Part shown: piece by piece, positions 1 through 6,153 of the stretch
How the letters are laid out: every line of letters starts with the position of its first letter
Numbering within the stretch: position 1 is the first letter of the stretch
Assembly (NCBI GenBank): GCA_014728185.1
Contig: WJMB01000224.1
Coordinates: 1-9,183 of the forward strand
Reading direction: 5' to 3'
Length of the DNA stretch: 9,183 nt
Origin: Candidatus Coatesiibacteriota bacterium
GTDB lineage: Bacteria; RBG-13-66-14
Translations under genes and position numbers: made by a program
The notes under the pieces: model-generated
Seen by the model: the letters and a program-made list of their open reading frames with translations, nothing else
Told to the model about the DNA's origin: nothing
The model's database searches: none

Positions 1-40
1 AACCGCCGCGACAACCGCTAGACTCGTTTCGTGACGCTAA

Positions 41-60
41 GGGGACGGTTCACCGTCCCC
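41..60. repeat. Perfect 8-bp inverted repeat, REP-like or terminator hairpin
   Basis: GGGGACGG and CCGTCCCC flank a TTCA tetraloop, giving an 8-bp GC-rich hairpin followed on the plus strand by CTTTGTCT. It could end a plus-strand transcript entering from the left. It could also be a copy of a REP-type palindrome; GGGGAC-starting palindromes are known as dispersed elements linked to Y1 (TnpA-REP) transposases in some bacteria. Only one copy is visible here, so the choice is open. Confidence 0.55.
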
Positions 61-264
61 CTTTGTCTGGTCGATCAGCGGGCTCCGCTGGGTTACGGCC
101 CTGATGCGGCCGCCGGCCTCGATGAGCCGGCATCCTGCGCGACCCACCGGATGAGCGCCGGTGGCCCGGTATGTTGTGCTGCACGTACCGCGATGAAAGC
201 GGCGGGGGCCGATTCACCGCCCCAGCCGGTCCGATAGAGTCAGCTATCATTGCCGGTGGCGAGC

Positions 265-299
265 AAACCGGAAACCTGTTGAACCAGGTTTCCGGCTTT
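265..299 (-). terminator. Intrinsic terminator after the 74 aa Cys protein gene
   Basis: CCGGAAACCTG (268-278) pairs perfectly with CAGGTTTCCGG (285-295): an 11-bp stem with a 6-base loop. On the minus strand it is followed by TTTGC, and A/T runs flank both sides, so it may work in both directions. It lies about 40 bases beyond the stop codon of the minus-strand gene at 337-561, which fits its role. Confidence 0.75.
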
Positions 300-336
300 C
301 ACTATTCGCCTATGTTTTATATCGCCGTCTGACGAG

Positions 337-561
337 TCAATCGGCTTTGGCGGAGCCTGTCCGGCCGTTGGGCCAGAGCTCCGGGGACGGTCTTTCTCCC
401 CTCCGGCGCAGGCGGTAGCGCTCGCAGCGCTCGAAGCCGCTTTCGCAGTAGAGGTTCTTGAAGACCCGCCCGGTGGCAGGCAGATGAAAGTCATTGAAAA
501 AGGGACAATTCGCCGTGTAGGGGCATCTCTTCTCTTCACGGCCGTCTTGACCGCCGGGCAT
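337..561 (-). CDS. Small four-cysteine CPFFN-type protein (74 aa)
   Basis: A 74-residue protein with no family I can name with certainty. Cysteines 13, 19, 39 and 46 have the spacing C-x5-C-x19-C-x6-C. Around them are the motifs CPFFND (19-24), FKNLYC (34-39), RCERYR (45-50) and LWPNG near the C-terminus. The neighbouring 62 aa protein (711-899) has exactly the same spacing and the same motifs, which is strong evidence that both are genuine genes. Similar CPFFN...C.RY modules occur, to my knowledge, as small proteins or tails of signalling proteins in anaerobic bacteria; that is memory, not a search. The four cysteines suggest a metal or iron-sulfur site (inference). The start is supported by GAGGT five bases before ATG. 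There is no signal peptide or membrane segment, so a cytoplasmic location is likely. The N-terminus is about seven residues longer than in the paralog, and the C-terminus also has an extra tail. Confidence 0.75.
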   Translation of the reverse strand: MPGGQDGREEKRCPYTANCPFFNDFHLPATGRVFKNLYCESGFERCERYRLRRRGERPSPELWPNGRTGSAKAD

Positions 562-665
562 CGTCGACCTCGCTGTTCGGGGCTGGGAAAGGCGTAGTCG
601 CGCGAGAGACGATTACAACAGCACTGCTCATTGGGCAAGGACCAAGCTGACGATTCGGCGTTCAT

Positions 666-706
666 CTTGCGGAAGGCCCGGGGCAGGCGCGGCCGCCCGC
701 CGCAAG
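666..706. other. Bulged hairpin between the two small Cys genes
   Basis: CTTGCGG (666-672) pairs with CCGCAAG (700-706), and CGGGC (680-684) pairs with GCCCG (695-699). The two stems are continuous on one side and separated by a 7-base bulge on the other. The structure begins 5 bases beyond the stop codon of the 62 aa gene on the minus strand. No U-tract follows, so it may be a weak terminator, a processing or stability element, or chance in GC-rich DNA. The rest of the 149-base gap (562-710) holds no gene I can support. Confidence 0.4.
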
Positions 707-710
707 GGCC

Positions 711-899
711 TCAGACCGTCTTGCCGTTGGGCCAGAGGTCGGCGGGGACCTGACCGCCGCTTTGGGTGATCTTGTAGCGGGCGCAGTTCTGGTAACGGGA
801 GAGGCAGAAGAGGTTCTTGAGGACCTTCTCGGAGCTGCGCAGGGCGAGACGATTGAAAAAGGGGCAGCCATTCAGGTTGGGACACTCGGTTTGTATCAT
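711..899 (-). CDS. Small four-cysteine CPFFN-type protein (62 aa)
   Basis: A 62-residue paralog of the 74 aa protein at 337-561. Cysteines 6, 12, 32 and 39 keep the C-x5-C-x19-C-x6-C spacing. Shared motifs are CPFFN (12-16), LKNLFC (27-32), NCARYK (38-43), a V-P-A-D-LWPNG stretch near the end and a short tail. This is the minimal form: almost nothing lies outside the motif. The start is well fixed by GGAGGT five bases before ATG, and a near-consensus promoter lies upstream (946-974). Four conserved cysteines within such a short chain point to a bound metal or iron-sulfur cluster (inference). No transmembrane or export signal is present. It lies upstream of the 74 aa gene on the same strand across a 149-base gap, so co-transcription is possible but unproven. 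Function is unknown; a small redox, sensing or adaptor role is possible. Confidence 0.8.
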   Translation of the reverse strand: MIQTECPNLNGCPFFNRLALRSSEKVLKNLFCLSRYQNCARYKITQSGGQVPADLWPNGKTV

Positions 900-945
900 C
901 GACGACCTCCAGGTTGAGCTTGCCGGAATGATAGAACGATGGTGT

Positions 946-974
946 ATTATATCAACCTGCTAGTCAGTGTGCAA
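946..974 (-). promoter_or_regulatory. Sigma-70-type promoter for the small Cys gene(s)
   Basis: On the minus strand TTGCAC (974-969) is separated by exactly 17 bases from a perfect TATAAT (951-946). The -10 box ends about 46 bases upstream of the ATG at 899, leaving a leader of roughly 40 bases that carries the GGAGGT ribosome binding site. The local sequence is clearly more A/T-rich than its surroundings. This is the best promoter match in the window. Confidence 0.7.
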
Positions 975-1030
975 TGGTCGCCTTCGATAGAAGTGCGTAT
1001 AACGAGCCCATCGATCGGGTTAGGTACGGC

Positions 1031-1062
1031 GAAACCGACGGCCCCGCAGAGCCGTCGGTTTT
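1031..1062 (-). terminator. Intrinsic terminator after the phosphohexomutase gene
   Basis: AAACCGACGGC (1032-1042) pairs perfectly with GCCGTCGGTTT (1051-1061) around an 8-base loop. The minus-strand copy ends in the TTT arm, about 20 bases beyond the TAG stop of the mutase gene. The plus-strand copy also ends in TTTT. It therefore may work in both directions and would separate the mutase from the small Cys genes. Confidence 0.75.
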
Positions 1063-1083
1063 GTCAAGACGAGCGGGCGGCTT

Positions 1084-2520
1084 CTATTCTACGCCCAGCA
1101 TCTCCCGGGCGGCGGCGACCAGATCATCCAGGCGGCCTTCGTCGTTGGCTTCGGCGTAGAAGCGGATCAGCGGTTCGGTGCCCGAGGGACGCAGCATCGC
1201 CCAACTGCCGTCGGCCAAGAGCAGCTTCATGCCGTCGGTGCGGTCGACCTCGCGGACGGCCACCCCGGCGAAGGTGTCCGGGGCGTCGCCGGCCAGGCGC
1301 TCTTTGACCACCGGGGCCAGCTCCGGGGTCAGTCGCAGGTTGAGCCGGCCGTTGAAGAAGCGTCGTCCCACGGTGACGAAAAGGTCCTCGATGAGCTGAC
1401 GGATGCCCTTGCCGTGAACGGCCAGCATCTCGGCGATCAGCGAGCAGGCCAGAATGCCGTCCTTGTCGGGGACGTGGCCGCGCAGGCAGATGCCCGCCGA
1501 TTCCTCGCCGCCGATCAGGGCCTCGCCGGAGAGTACCCGGGCCGCCAAGTGCTTGATGCCCACCGGGGTCTGGATGACCCGGCGGCCGAGGCGGTGGGCC
1601 AGGGCGTCGATCAGGTGGGTGGTGGCGGCGGAGCGGGCCACGTCGCCTTCCATGCCCCGGTGCTCGGTCAGGTGCCAGAAGAGCAGGGCGAAGATCAGGT
1701 TGGCGTCGACGTAGTGGCCGTCGGCGTCTACCACGCCGAAGCGGTCGGCGTCACCGTCGCAGGCCAGGCCGAGGCGGGCGTCGGACTCGCGCACGGCCTC
1801 GCTGAGTTTCTCCAGGCTGCGGCCGCTGGGCTCCGGGGTGTGGCCGCCGAAGTAGGCGTCGCGGTAGGCGTGGAGGACCTTGACCGAGCAGCCGCAATCC
1901 ATCAGGAACTCGGGCAGGTAGCCCCGGCAGGTGCCGTAGAGGCAGTCGACGACCAGGCGCGGCGGGTCGGTTTCCAGGGCGGAGCGATCGACGAGCTCCT
2001 CGAGGGCGGCCAGGTAGGGGGCCTGGGGTGAGAAGCGCTCGCAATTCTCGTTCTTCAGCAGGTCTTCCAGCTCGACGGAGCCCTCGCCGCGCACCTCGAC
2101 GTCGCCGTTGGCCAGCTCCTCGATGCGCCGGGTTTCTTCGGACATCGCCGGAGCTCCCGTGGCGGGCGAGTACTTGAGCCCGCAATATTGGGGCGGATTG
2201 TGGCTGGCGGTCAGGTTGAGCGCTCCGCCGTGGCCGCCGCGGATCACGGCGTGGGCTACCACCGGCGTCGGGGTGTCGCGGTCGGTCAGCTTGACCGCGA
2301 TGCCCTGGCGCAGCAGCTCGTCGGCGGCGGTCCAGGCGAAGCGGTCGGCGAAGAAGCGGGTGTCGTAACTGACGACGACGCCTTTGGCGGCGTCGCCTTT
2401 CTCGCGCAGCAGCTCGGCGATGGCGGCGGTGACCTTGCGAGCGCCGGCGAAGGTGAACTCGTCGGCGATGATCGCCCGCCAGCCCGAGGTTCCGAACTTG
2501 ATGCCCTTGTTGTCGCTCAT
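1084..2520 (-). CDS. Phosphoglucomutase/phosphomannomutase (alpha-D-phosphohexomutase)
   Basis: A complete 478-residue member of the alpha-D-phosphohexomutase superfamily. It interconverts hexose 1- and 6-phosphates in the cytoplasm, supplying sugar phosphates for glycolysis, storage glycan and nucleotide-sugar synthesis. All four family loops are visible: the phosphoserine loop TASHNP (104-109, catalytic Ser106), the Mg-binding DGDADR (255-260, Asp255/257/259), the sugar-specificity loop GGEESAG (337-343) and the phosphate-binding RPSGTEP (444-450). The N-terminus GTSGWR (10-15) also fits. The GGEES loop does not by itself separate glucose from mannose activity, so the substrate is left open. 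The open frame runs 26 codons further to a TTG at 2598. I prefer the ATG at 2520 because the fold begins about six residues later and a purine-rich AGGGGAAGGG stretch lies just upstream. It appears to be a single-gene transcript with its own terminator. Confidence 0.95.
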   Translation of the reverse strand: MSDNKGIKFGTSGWRAIIADEFTFAGARKVTAAIAELLREKGDAAKGVVVSYDTRFFADRFAWTAADELLRQGIAVKLTDRDTPTPVVAHAVIRGGHGGALNLTASHNPPQYCGLKYSPATGAPAMSEETRRIEELANGDVEVRGEGSVELEDLLKNENCERFSPQAPYLAALEELVDRSALETDPPRLVVDCLYGTCRGYLPEFLMDCGCSVKVLHAYRDAYFGGHTPEPSGRSLEKLSEAVRESDARLGLACDGDADRFGVVDADGHYVDANLIFALLFWHLTEHRGMEGDVARSAATTHLIDALAHRLGRRVIQTPVGIKHLAARVLSGEALIGGEESAGICLRGHVPDKDGILACSLIAEMLAVHGKGIRQLIEDLFVTVGRRFFNGRLNLRLTPELAPVVKERLAGDAPDTFAGVAVREVDRTDGMKLLLADGSWAMLRPSGTEPLIRFYAEANDEGRLDDLVAAAREMLGVE

Positions 2521-2569
2521 GGCCCTTCCCCTGACTGTGGCGAGGTTGAGTTTGCCGGTGTCCAGGGGA

Positions 2570-2598
2570 AGGTTAACCGAGGGCGGGGGGGCTGTCAA
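2570..2598 (-). promoter_or_regulatory. Candidate promoter for the phosphohexomutase gene
   Basis: On the minus strand a perfect TTGACA (2598-2593) is followed after 17 bases by TAACCT (2575-2570). The -10 box is weak but keeps the T, A and final T positions that matter most. It lies about 50 bases upstream of the ATG at 2520. If real, the TTG at 2598 that opens the longer frame is part of the -35 box, which supports the shorter start. Confidence 0.4.
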
Positions 2599-2772
2599 GG
2601 CGCCGCTGAAGTCAAGGTGAGAGGGTCCTGATTATGTCTCGGGCGCCTGGCTGGAGTTCCGTCGATGCTTGCTGGGTGGTATTCGAGGAGCCGCTATCTC
2701 GTTGCTGATATCCAGTCCGTGACCGCCAACTCCCTGTGTTTTGAAGAGAGGCGGATCCGGCTATCGGTAAGG

Positions 2773-2803
2773 GGCGACCCCGACACGGCAGGTCGGGGTC
2801 GCC
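2773..2803 (-). terminator. Strong hairpin beyond the first DNRLRE gene
   Basis: GGCGACCCCGAC (2773-2784) pairs perfectly with GTCGGGGTCGCC (2792-2803): 12 bp with a 7-base loop. It lies about 50 bases beyond the stop codon of the minus-strand gene at 2855-3496. The sequence after it on the minus strand (CCTTACC) is not a good U-tract, so termination is likely but not textbook. Confidence 0.55.
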
Positions 2804-2854
2804 TGATGATCCGAAGGGAGGGCTAAACCGGATCGGTTGGAGGTGTGTTCGCGA

Positions 2855-3496
2855 TCAGCGGCTCTCTCCCAGCTTGCGGCCGTTCTTGATCTCGCCCCAA
2901 CTGGCCGGTTCGATGGTCTGCGGCTCGTAGTCCAGGATCAGCTTGGGGTGGTAGTAGGCGTCGTCGGCGTAGTCGCTGGAGATGAAGGCGTGGCTGCGCT
3001 CGGGATCGACGCGGTTGTAGAGACAGAAACCGAAGTTGTCGCGGTCGTTCTCCAGCCAGTCGGCCACGATGGCGGTCACGTCGATGTTGATCCAGACCTT
3101 CTCGACGTAGACCTCGTAATCGGTCGCCCAAACGTTGTCCCGGCCGGGGTTGCCGTGCCAGGTCACCTCGAGCTCGCCCCAGGGGTCGAGGACGGCGGCG
3201 CAGTAGCCATCCTGGGGCGTGGCGCCGGTGACGGTGCTGATGTATAGGCTGAGCACAGCGGAATCGACCCGGACGCCGATGTAGGCGTCCAGGGCGCTGA
3301 AGCGGATCAGGCTGTCGATGTGGAAGGAGTCGTTGCAGCCGACACCCAGGTAATCCAGGGTGCCGTAGTTGGTGTTGGGGTACAGATTGGTGATGAAGGT
3401 GTCCCGACCGGCCGCGGCGTCGGGCTGGATTGTCACCTGATCGGCACCGGCGGCCAGCGCCAGCGGGATGGCGAGGATTACGGCGAGCCGCCTCAT
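2855..3496 (-). CDS. Secreted DNRLRE-domain protein 1 (213 aa)
   Basis: An exported protein of 213 residues. Residues 1-17 form a signal peptide (MRRL, then a hydrophobic stretch ending ALAAG). The rest is one DNRLRE (CBM96-like) beta-sandwich. Its typical pieces are the DTFI..L start (32-38), an I-R-F strand (64-66), W-x-N-I-D-V-T followed by V..W (135-147), N-F-G-F (154-157) and the HPKLILDY end (183-190). This domain is common in bacterial surface proteins, and some members bind polysaccharide; the ligand here is unknown. After the domain comes SWGEIK (199-204), shared with the two paralogs to the right, then a longer basic tail ending GESR. The start is supported by GGGAGGA about five bases before ATG. 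It probably acts outside the cytoplasmic membrane as an adhesin, glycan binder or structural component (inference). It is the most diverged of the three. Confidence 0.85.
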   Translation of the reverse strand: MRRLAVILAIPLALAAGADQVTIQPDAAAGRDTFITNLYPNTNYGTLDYLGVGCNDSFHIDSLIRFSALDAYIGVRVDSAVLSLYISTVTGATPQDGYCAAVLDPWGELEVTWHGNPGRDNVWATDYEVYVEKVWINIDVTAIVADWLENDRDNFGFCLYNRVDPERSHAFISSDYADDAYYHPKLILDYEPQTIEPASWGEIKNGRKLGESR

Positions 3497-3539
3497 TGTT
3501 CCTCCCTTGACTGCTGAATGGGCTTGGCGTGGATGGCGG

Positions 3540-3569
3540 ATTATGGGTGTCGGAACGTGGTTGGTTCCA
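3540..3569 (-). promoter_or_regulatory. Weak candidate promoter for DNRLRE gene 1
   Basis: On the minus strand CATAAT (3545-3540) lies about 43 bases before the ATG at 3496. Eighteen bases upstream is TGGAAC (3569-3564), a poor -35 box. The -10 match and position are reasonable, but the call rests on one good hexamer. Confidence 0.3.
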
Positions 3570-3714
3570 TTGAGACCTCACGACAAACCGGGCCATTCCC
3601 CAAGGGGGCTGAGAGCTACCACGAGAGGGTGGTTTTGGTTTTCGCTTTGCTGACGGAGTCGGTTCGATATGGCGTCTGGCTTGCACAAGGGCTATACCAG
3701 GCAAGAGCCCGCTG

Positions 3715-3743
3715 AAGCTTGCTCACCAACAAAAGCAAAGCTT
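3715..3743. other. Hairpin in gene-free region
   Basis: AAGCTTGCT (3715-3723) pairs with AGCAAAGCTT (3734-3743), leaving one bulged A and a 10-base loop. No T-tract follows on either side, and no adjacent gene explains it. It may be part of an unrecognised noncoding element or chance. Confidence 0.35.
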
Positions 3744-4280
3744 CCGCACAAACCAACGGGACCGACAGTGCTCCTGTTTTCACAGCACGAAGTGCAGTAT
3801 AGGTTCCCCGTGGCAAATCGACTACCAGACAATGACGGCTAGCTGAGCCATTAAGCAATACATGACAAGCTATCAGCTATGTATGCCGGTCCAGGAACAA
3901 GTGATAACAACGATCGCTGACCTCTTGCCCATTGTCGACAGGATGCCAGCGGCCGCTTGGAGCTTAAGAGCGCGGCGTGGTTGTGTCAGAACGGGGTTGC
4001 TTTATGATGCGCCGGGGATCGAGAGGAATCGGATTGTCGTGGTGAACCGAATCGGTCGAGTATCCTGAAGGGAGAGCCAATCTTTACGCCAGAGTAAACA
4101 CCTCGCCAAAGGGTGCCCGCTGAGTTGTTTGCCGGACTGCTGAGCAAACTGCTCGTCTACCGTTCCACTACCCATTCTACTATTATCATTCTACACCAAT
4201 GGGGTTGGAATCATCAAGCTCCCTCCACCAATCACCATCACCTCCAACGGCGCGAATCACGCGACCAGTGTTGCCGACCG

Positions 4281-4319
4281 CAACAAACCGCCGGCGGCGG
4301 TGTACCCGTCAGCCGGCGG
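4281..4319 (-). terminator. Intrinsic terminator after DNRLRE gene 2
   Basis: CCGCCGGC (4288-4295) pairs perfectly with GCCGGCGG (4312-4319) around a 16-base loop. On the minus strand the stem is followed by TTTGTTG. It lies about 27 bases beyond the TAA stop of the gene at 4346-4963, the expected place. Confidence 0.65.
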
Positions 4320-4345
4320 ATCTATCAAACAGGCCTTGGCGAGCG

Positions 4346-4963
4346 TTACTCGTCCAGCGCCTTGATCGCGCCCCAACTGACGGTTTCGACGTCCGCGCCG
4401 GAGTAGTCCAGGATCAGCTTGGGCTTGTTGGTGCTCGATTCCCGGGAGGTGATGTAGTATCCGCCGTAAACCATGGGGGGCCAACACATAATCATGAAGC
4501 CGTAGTTGTTGCGAGTGCCCGACAGCCAGTAATCGACGAAGTCGGTTACGTCTAGAACCAGCCAGGAGCCCACCATCGGAGCGTCCAATTCTAGAAAGGG
4601 ATCGGTCCATGTTCCCGGCATGGTGTTATGGGTCACAGTCATTTCATCCCAGCCAGCGGCGTTCATGCAAAGTCCGCAGTGATCGTTATCGGGCATGGTG
4701 CCCCAGGAGCTGTCGATGTAGAGCTCCAGTTGCGCGGAGTTGAGGCTTGCGCCCATGTACGAGTAGAGGTCGAAATAGAAAACCGACTCGCAATAGTTCT
4801 CCTCTAATCCATTCCAGAACAGGTAATGATCGCCGAAGTTCTGATCGGGAGCCGGTCCCCAGCCGCCGGCGTCGGCACTGGGGTTGAGGGTCACTTCGGC
4901 GGCGCCGGAGCTCAGCGCCAAGGCGAGGACGGCAATGGACAGCAGCAGGGTGGTCTTGGTCAT
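4346..4963 (-). CDS. Secreted DNRLRE-domain protein 2 (205 aa)
   Basis: An exported protein of 205 residues. A signal peptide covers residues 1-22 (MTKT, hydrophobic core LLLSIAVLALAL, then SSGAA). The mature part starts EVTLNPSADA, nearly the same as in protein 3. The DNRLRE domain includes an F-x-F-D-L strand (62-66), W-L-V-L-D-V-T-D-F-V followed by W (134-147), NNYGF (152-156) and the KPKLILDY end (180-187). The C-terminus is VETVSWGAIKALDE. The frame is open to a TTG at 4969, but that codon abuts the GAGG ribosome binding site. Of the two ATGs at 4966 and 4963, the second has the better spacing (six bases) and was chosen. Cysteines 58, 96, 99 and 160 could form disulfides outside the cell. 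Its ligand is unknown. It is closest to protein 3 at both ends and diverges in the middle loops, as expected if those loops set binding specificity (inference). Confidence 0.83.
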   Translation of the reverse strand: MTKTTLLLSIAVLALALSSGAAEVTLNPSADAGGWGPAPDQNFGDHYLFWNGLEENYCESVFYFDLYSYMGASLNSAQLELYIDSSWGTMPDNDHCGLCMNAAGWDEMTVTHNTMPGTWTDPFLELDAPMVGSWLVLDVTDFVDYWLSGTRNNYGFMIMCWPPMVYGGYYITSRESSTNKPKLILDYSGADVETVSWGAIKALDE

Positions 4964-5096
4964 CATCAACCTCTTTGGTTTTGAGTCATGTTTGTCGATA
5001 GCCCATCTCCATCGGGCTCGCCGTGGTTGGGTGTTCCGCCTGATTGTCGCTGGATCTCGAAGCCGCGGATCGATAACAAAAAACTCCCGTTTCCTG

Positions 5097-5708
5097 TCAG
5101 TTATCCTGGGCCTTTATCGCGCCCCAACTGGCGGTTTCGACGGCGCCGCCCGTGTACTGGATGACCAGCCGGGGCTTCTCCGAGCCGGACCACTCGCGGG
5201 AGTAGAAGCTGAAGCCGCCCGAAACGGTGGTGGTCTGGGTCATGTAGAAGCCGTAGTTGGGGTAGGTCCCGGCTATCCAGTCCTCGATGAACTCGGTGAC
5301 GTCAAGGTTAAGCCAGGTGTCTTCGGAGGGAGGGGCGAAGACCAGCTCGTCGGCGGTGTTGTAGCCGGGCTTGTTGTTCCAGATGACGGTGGCCTCGTCC
5401 CAGGCGTTGGCGGTCAGATAGAGGTAGTTGTCGACGGGCGGAGTGTCCCAGTTTTGGAAGCAGCAGACCTGGAGCTCGGCGGAGCTGACCTCGATATCCG
5501 AGTAGGGGCTCAGGTCGAAGCGCACCAGGGCGTCGACGTCTCCGCGATCATAGCCCATTGAAACATTGGTCCAGTCGCCGCGGGGATAGGTGGGCGAGTA
5601 TGCCATGACGTAGGAGTCGGCGTCGGGGTTGAGGGTGACTTCGGCGGCGAGGGTCGGCGCCGGAGACATGCAGAGCAGCAGCGAGAAGACGCGGAGCCGT
5701 ATCTTCAT
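5097..5708 (-). CDS. Secreted DNRLRE-domain protein 3 (203 aa)
   Basis: An exported protein of 203 residues. The signal peptide is MKIRLR, then a hydrophobic VFSLLLCM and a likely cleavage near APTLAA (residues 17-22). The mature protein begins EVTLNPDADSYV, a standard DNRLRE opening. Further family marks are A-L-V-R-F-D-L (60-66), E-L-Q-V (78-81), A-x-W-x-E-A-T-V-x-W (102-110), W-L-N-L-D-V-T-E-F-I followed by W (132-144), NYGF (151-154) and KPRLVIQY (178-185). The tail is VETASWGAIKAQDN. The open frame extends 57 codons upstream, but that part is proline-rich without a family match. The ATG at 5708 has GGAGGAA seven bases upstream and begins a proper signal peptide. Cys13 lies in the hydrophobic core, but the residues before it do not make a good lipobox. 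No clear terminator follows; only a T-run after the stop is visible. It probably works at the cell surface. Confidence 0.85.
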   Translation of the reverse strand: MKIRLRVFSLLLCMSPAPTLAAEVTLNPDADSYVMAYSPTYPRGDWTNVSMGYDRGDVDALVRFDLSPYSDIEVSSAELQVCCFQNWDTPPVDNYLYLTANAWDEATVIWNNKPGYNTADELVFAPPSEDTWLNLDVTEFIEDWIAGTYPNYGFYMTQTTTVSGGFSFYSREWSGSEKPRLVIQYTGGAVETASWGAIKAQDN

Positions 5709-5789
5709 CGGGGTTCCTCCGGGATTGGTCGGCGGAGTTTCGCCATTAGAGTCGGGTTGGATGCTGCTATTCTGCTCGCTGTGGAGTCG

Positions 5790-5810
5790 GGTCCCGATAA
5801 GACCGGGACC
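5790..5810. other. Hairpin upstream of DNRLRE gene 3
   Basis: GGTCCCG (5790-5796) pairs perfectly with CGGGACC (5804-5810) around the 7-base loop ATAAGAC. It lies about 80 bases upstream of the ATG at 5708, in or near the probable promoter/leader. It could be an operator-like or leader structure. I found no good -35/-10 pair beside it. Confidence 0.35.
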
Positions 5811-6107
5811 GACGGCCCGTCGATTGTACTTCAACGCCGGGCCGAAGGGTGCATCTTTCCTTGGGCCGCACCCGTCCACGGAACGCCGTCGATAACTGAT
5901 GGATCGGCCGGGAACATTTTGATCCCGACGAGGTTCATTTTGTCGCCTATATCAATCAGCTTGCATAGCTTCATCTAACAAGCAGCTTTCTCTACTTTAG
6001 CTTGCTGATGTTGGCGGTACTGTGCCCTAAGTCACAAAAATCTGCTTCAGTTTGGCTTGCCAATCAAGCTTTCTTTGGCTTTGTTGTTGCCATTGCACTA
6101 TTATCTT

Positions 6108-6140
6108 CCCCCCTATTCCCCGCCCTTCCCTCCGCATCCC
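6108..6140 (-). other. G-quadruplex-type motif
   Basis: Read on the minus strand, G-runs of 3, 3, 3, 4 and 6 are separated by short loops. The tightest part is GGG-AA-GGG-C-GGGG-AATA-GGGGGG (6130-6108), which meets the standard rule of four G-runs with loops of 1-7 bases. The plus strand is correspondingly pyrimidine-rich. It begins 14 bases left of the first copy of the dispersed repeat and is not part of the aligned repeat. Confidence 0.6.
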
Positions 6141-6153
6141 GGCGAGAGAGTTG

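Larger units (their letters stand above)
1..336. other. Gene-free left margin
   Basis: I see no convincing gene in the first 336 bases. The short open frames here are arginine- and proline-rich GC shadows with no ribosome binding site and no recognisable motif. The stretch holds a perfect inverted repeat at 41-60, a small 7-bp hairpin at 144-164 (CCACCGG/CCGGTGG, 7-base loop) and the terminator of the 74 aa gene at 265-299. A larger gene could begin left of the window, but nothing here requires one. Confidence 0.6.
2521..2854. other. Gene-free gap between mutase and first DNRLRE gene
   Basis: These 334 bases hold no convincing gene. They contain the mutase leader with a possible promoter (2570-2598) and a strong hairpin (2773-2803) beyond the DNRLRE gene. 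The part at about 2620-2760 shows no repeat, motif or reading frame that I recognise. Confidence 0.6.
3497..4345. other. 850-base gene-free region
   Basis: No convincing gene on either strand: the open frames are short, lack ribosome binding sites and look like no known family. The stretch is less GC-rich than the flanking genes. It holds a possible promoter for the gene to its left (3540-3569), a 9-bp hairpin (3715-3743), a short hairpin GTTTGC/GCAAAC near 4130-4147 and the terminator of the gene to its right (4281-4319). The part at about 3750-4250 carries nothing I can identify and may be the remains of a lost gene or an unknown noncoding element. Confidence 0.55.

Noticed and set aside
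240..665. 141-codon minus-strand open frame overlapping the 74 aa gene in another frame
   Set aside because: The 74 aa frame has a paralog next door with the same cysteine spacing and a good ribosome binding site; this frame has neither.
1414..2031. 205-codon plus-strand open frame opposite the phosphohexomutase gene
   Set aside because: Antisense shadow of a gene with all four phosphohexomutase signature loops; the product is G/A/V-rich with no domain.
4967..4969. TTG start for DNRLRE protein 2
   Set aside because: The codon directly touches the GAGG ribosome binding site, leaving no spacing; the ATGs at 4966 and 4963 are better.
5709..5879. 57-codon N-terminal extension of DNRLRE protein 3
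   Set aside because: It would bury a proper signal peptide inside the protein, and the ATG at 5708 has a strong ribosome binding site.
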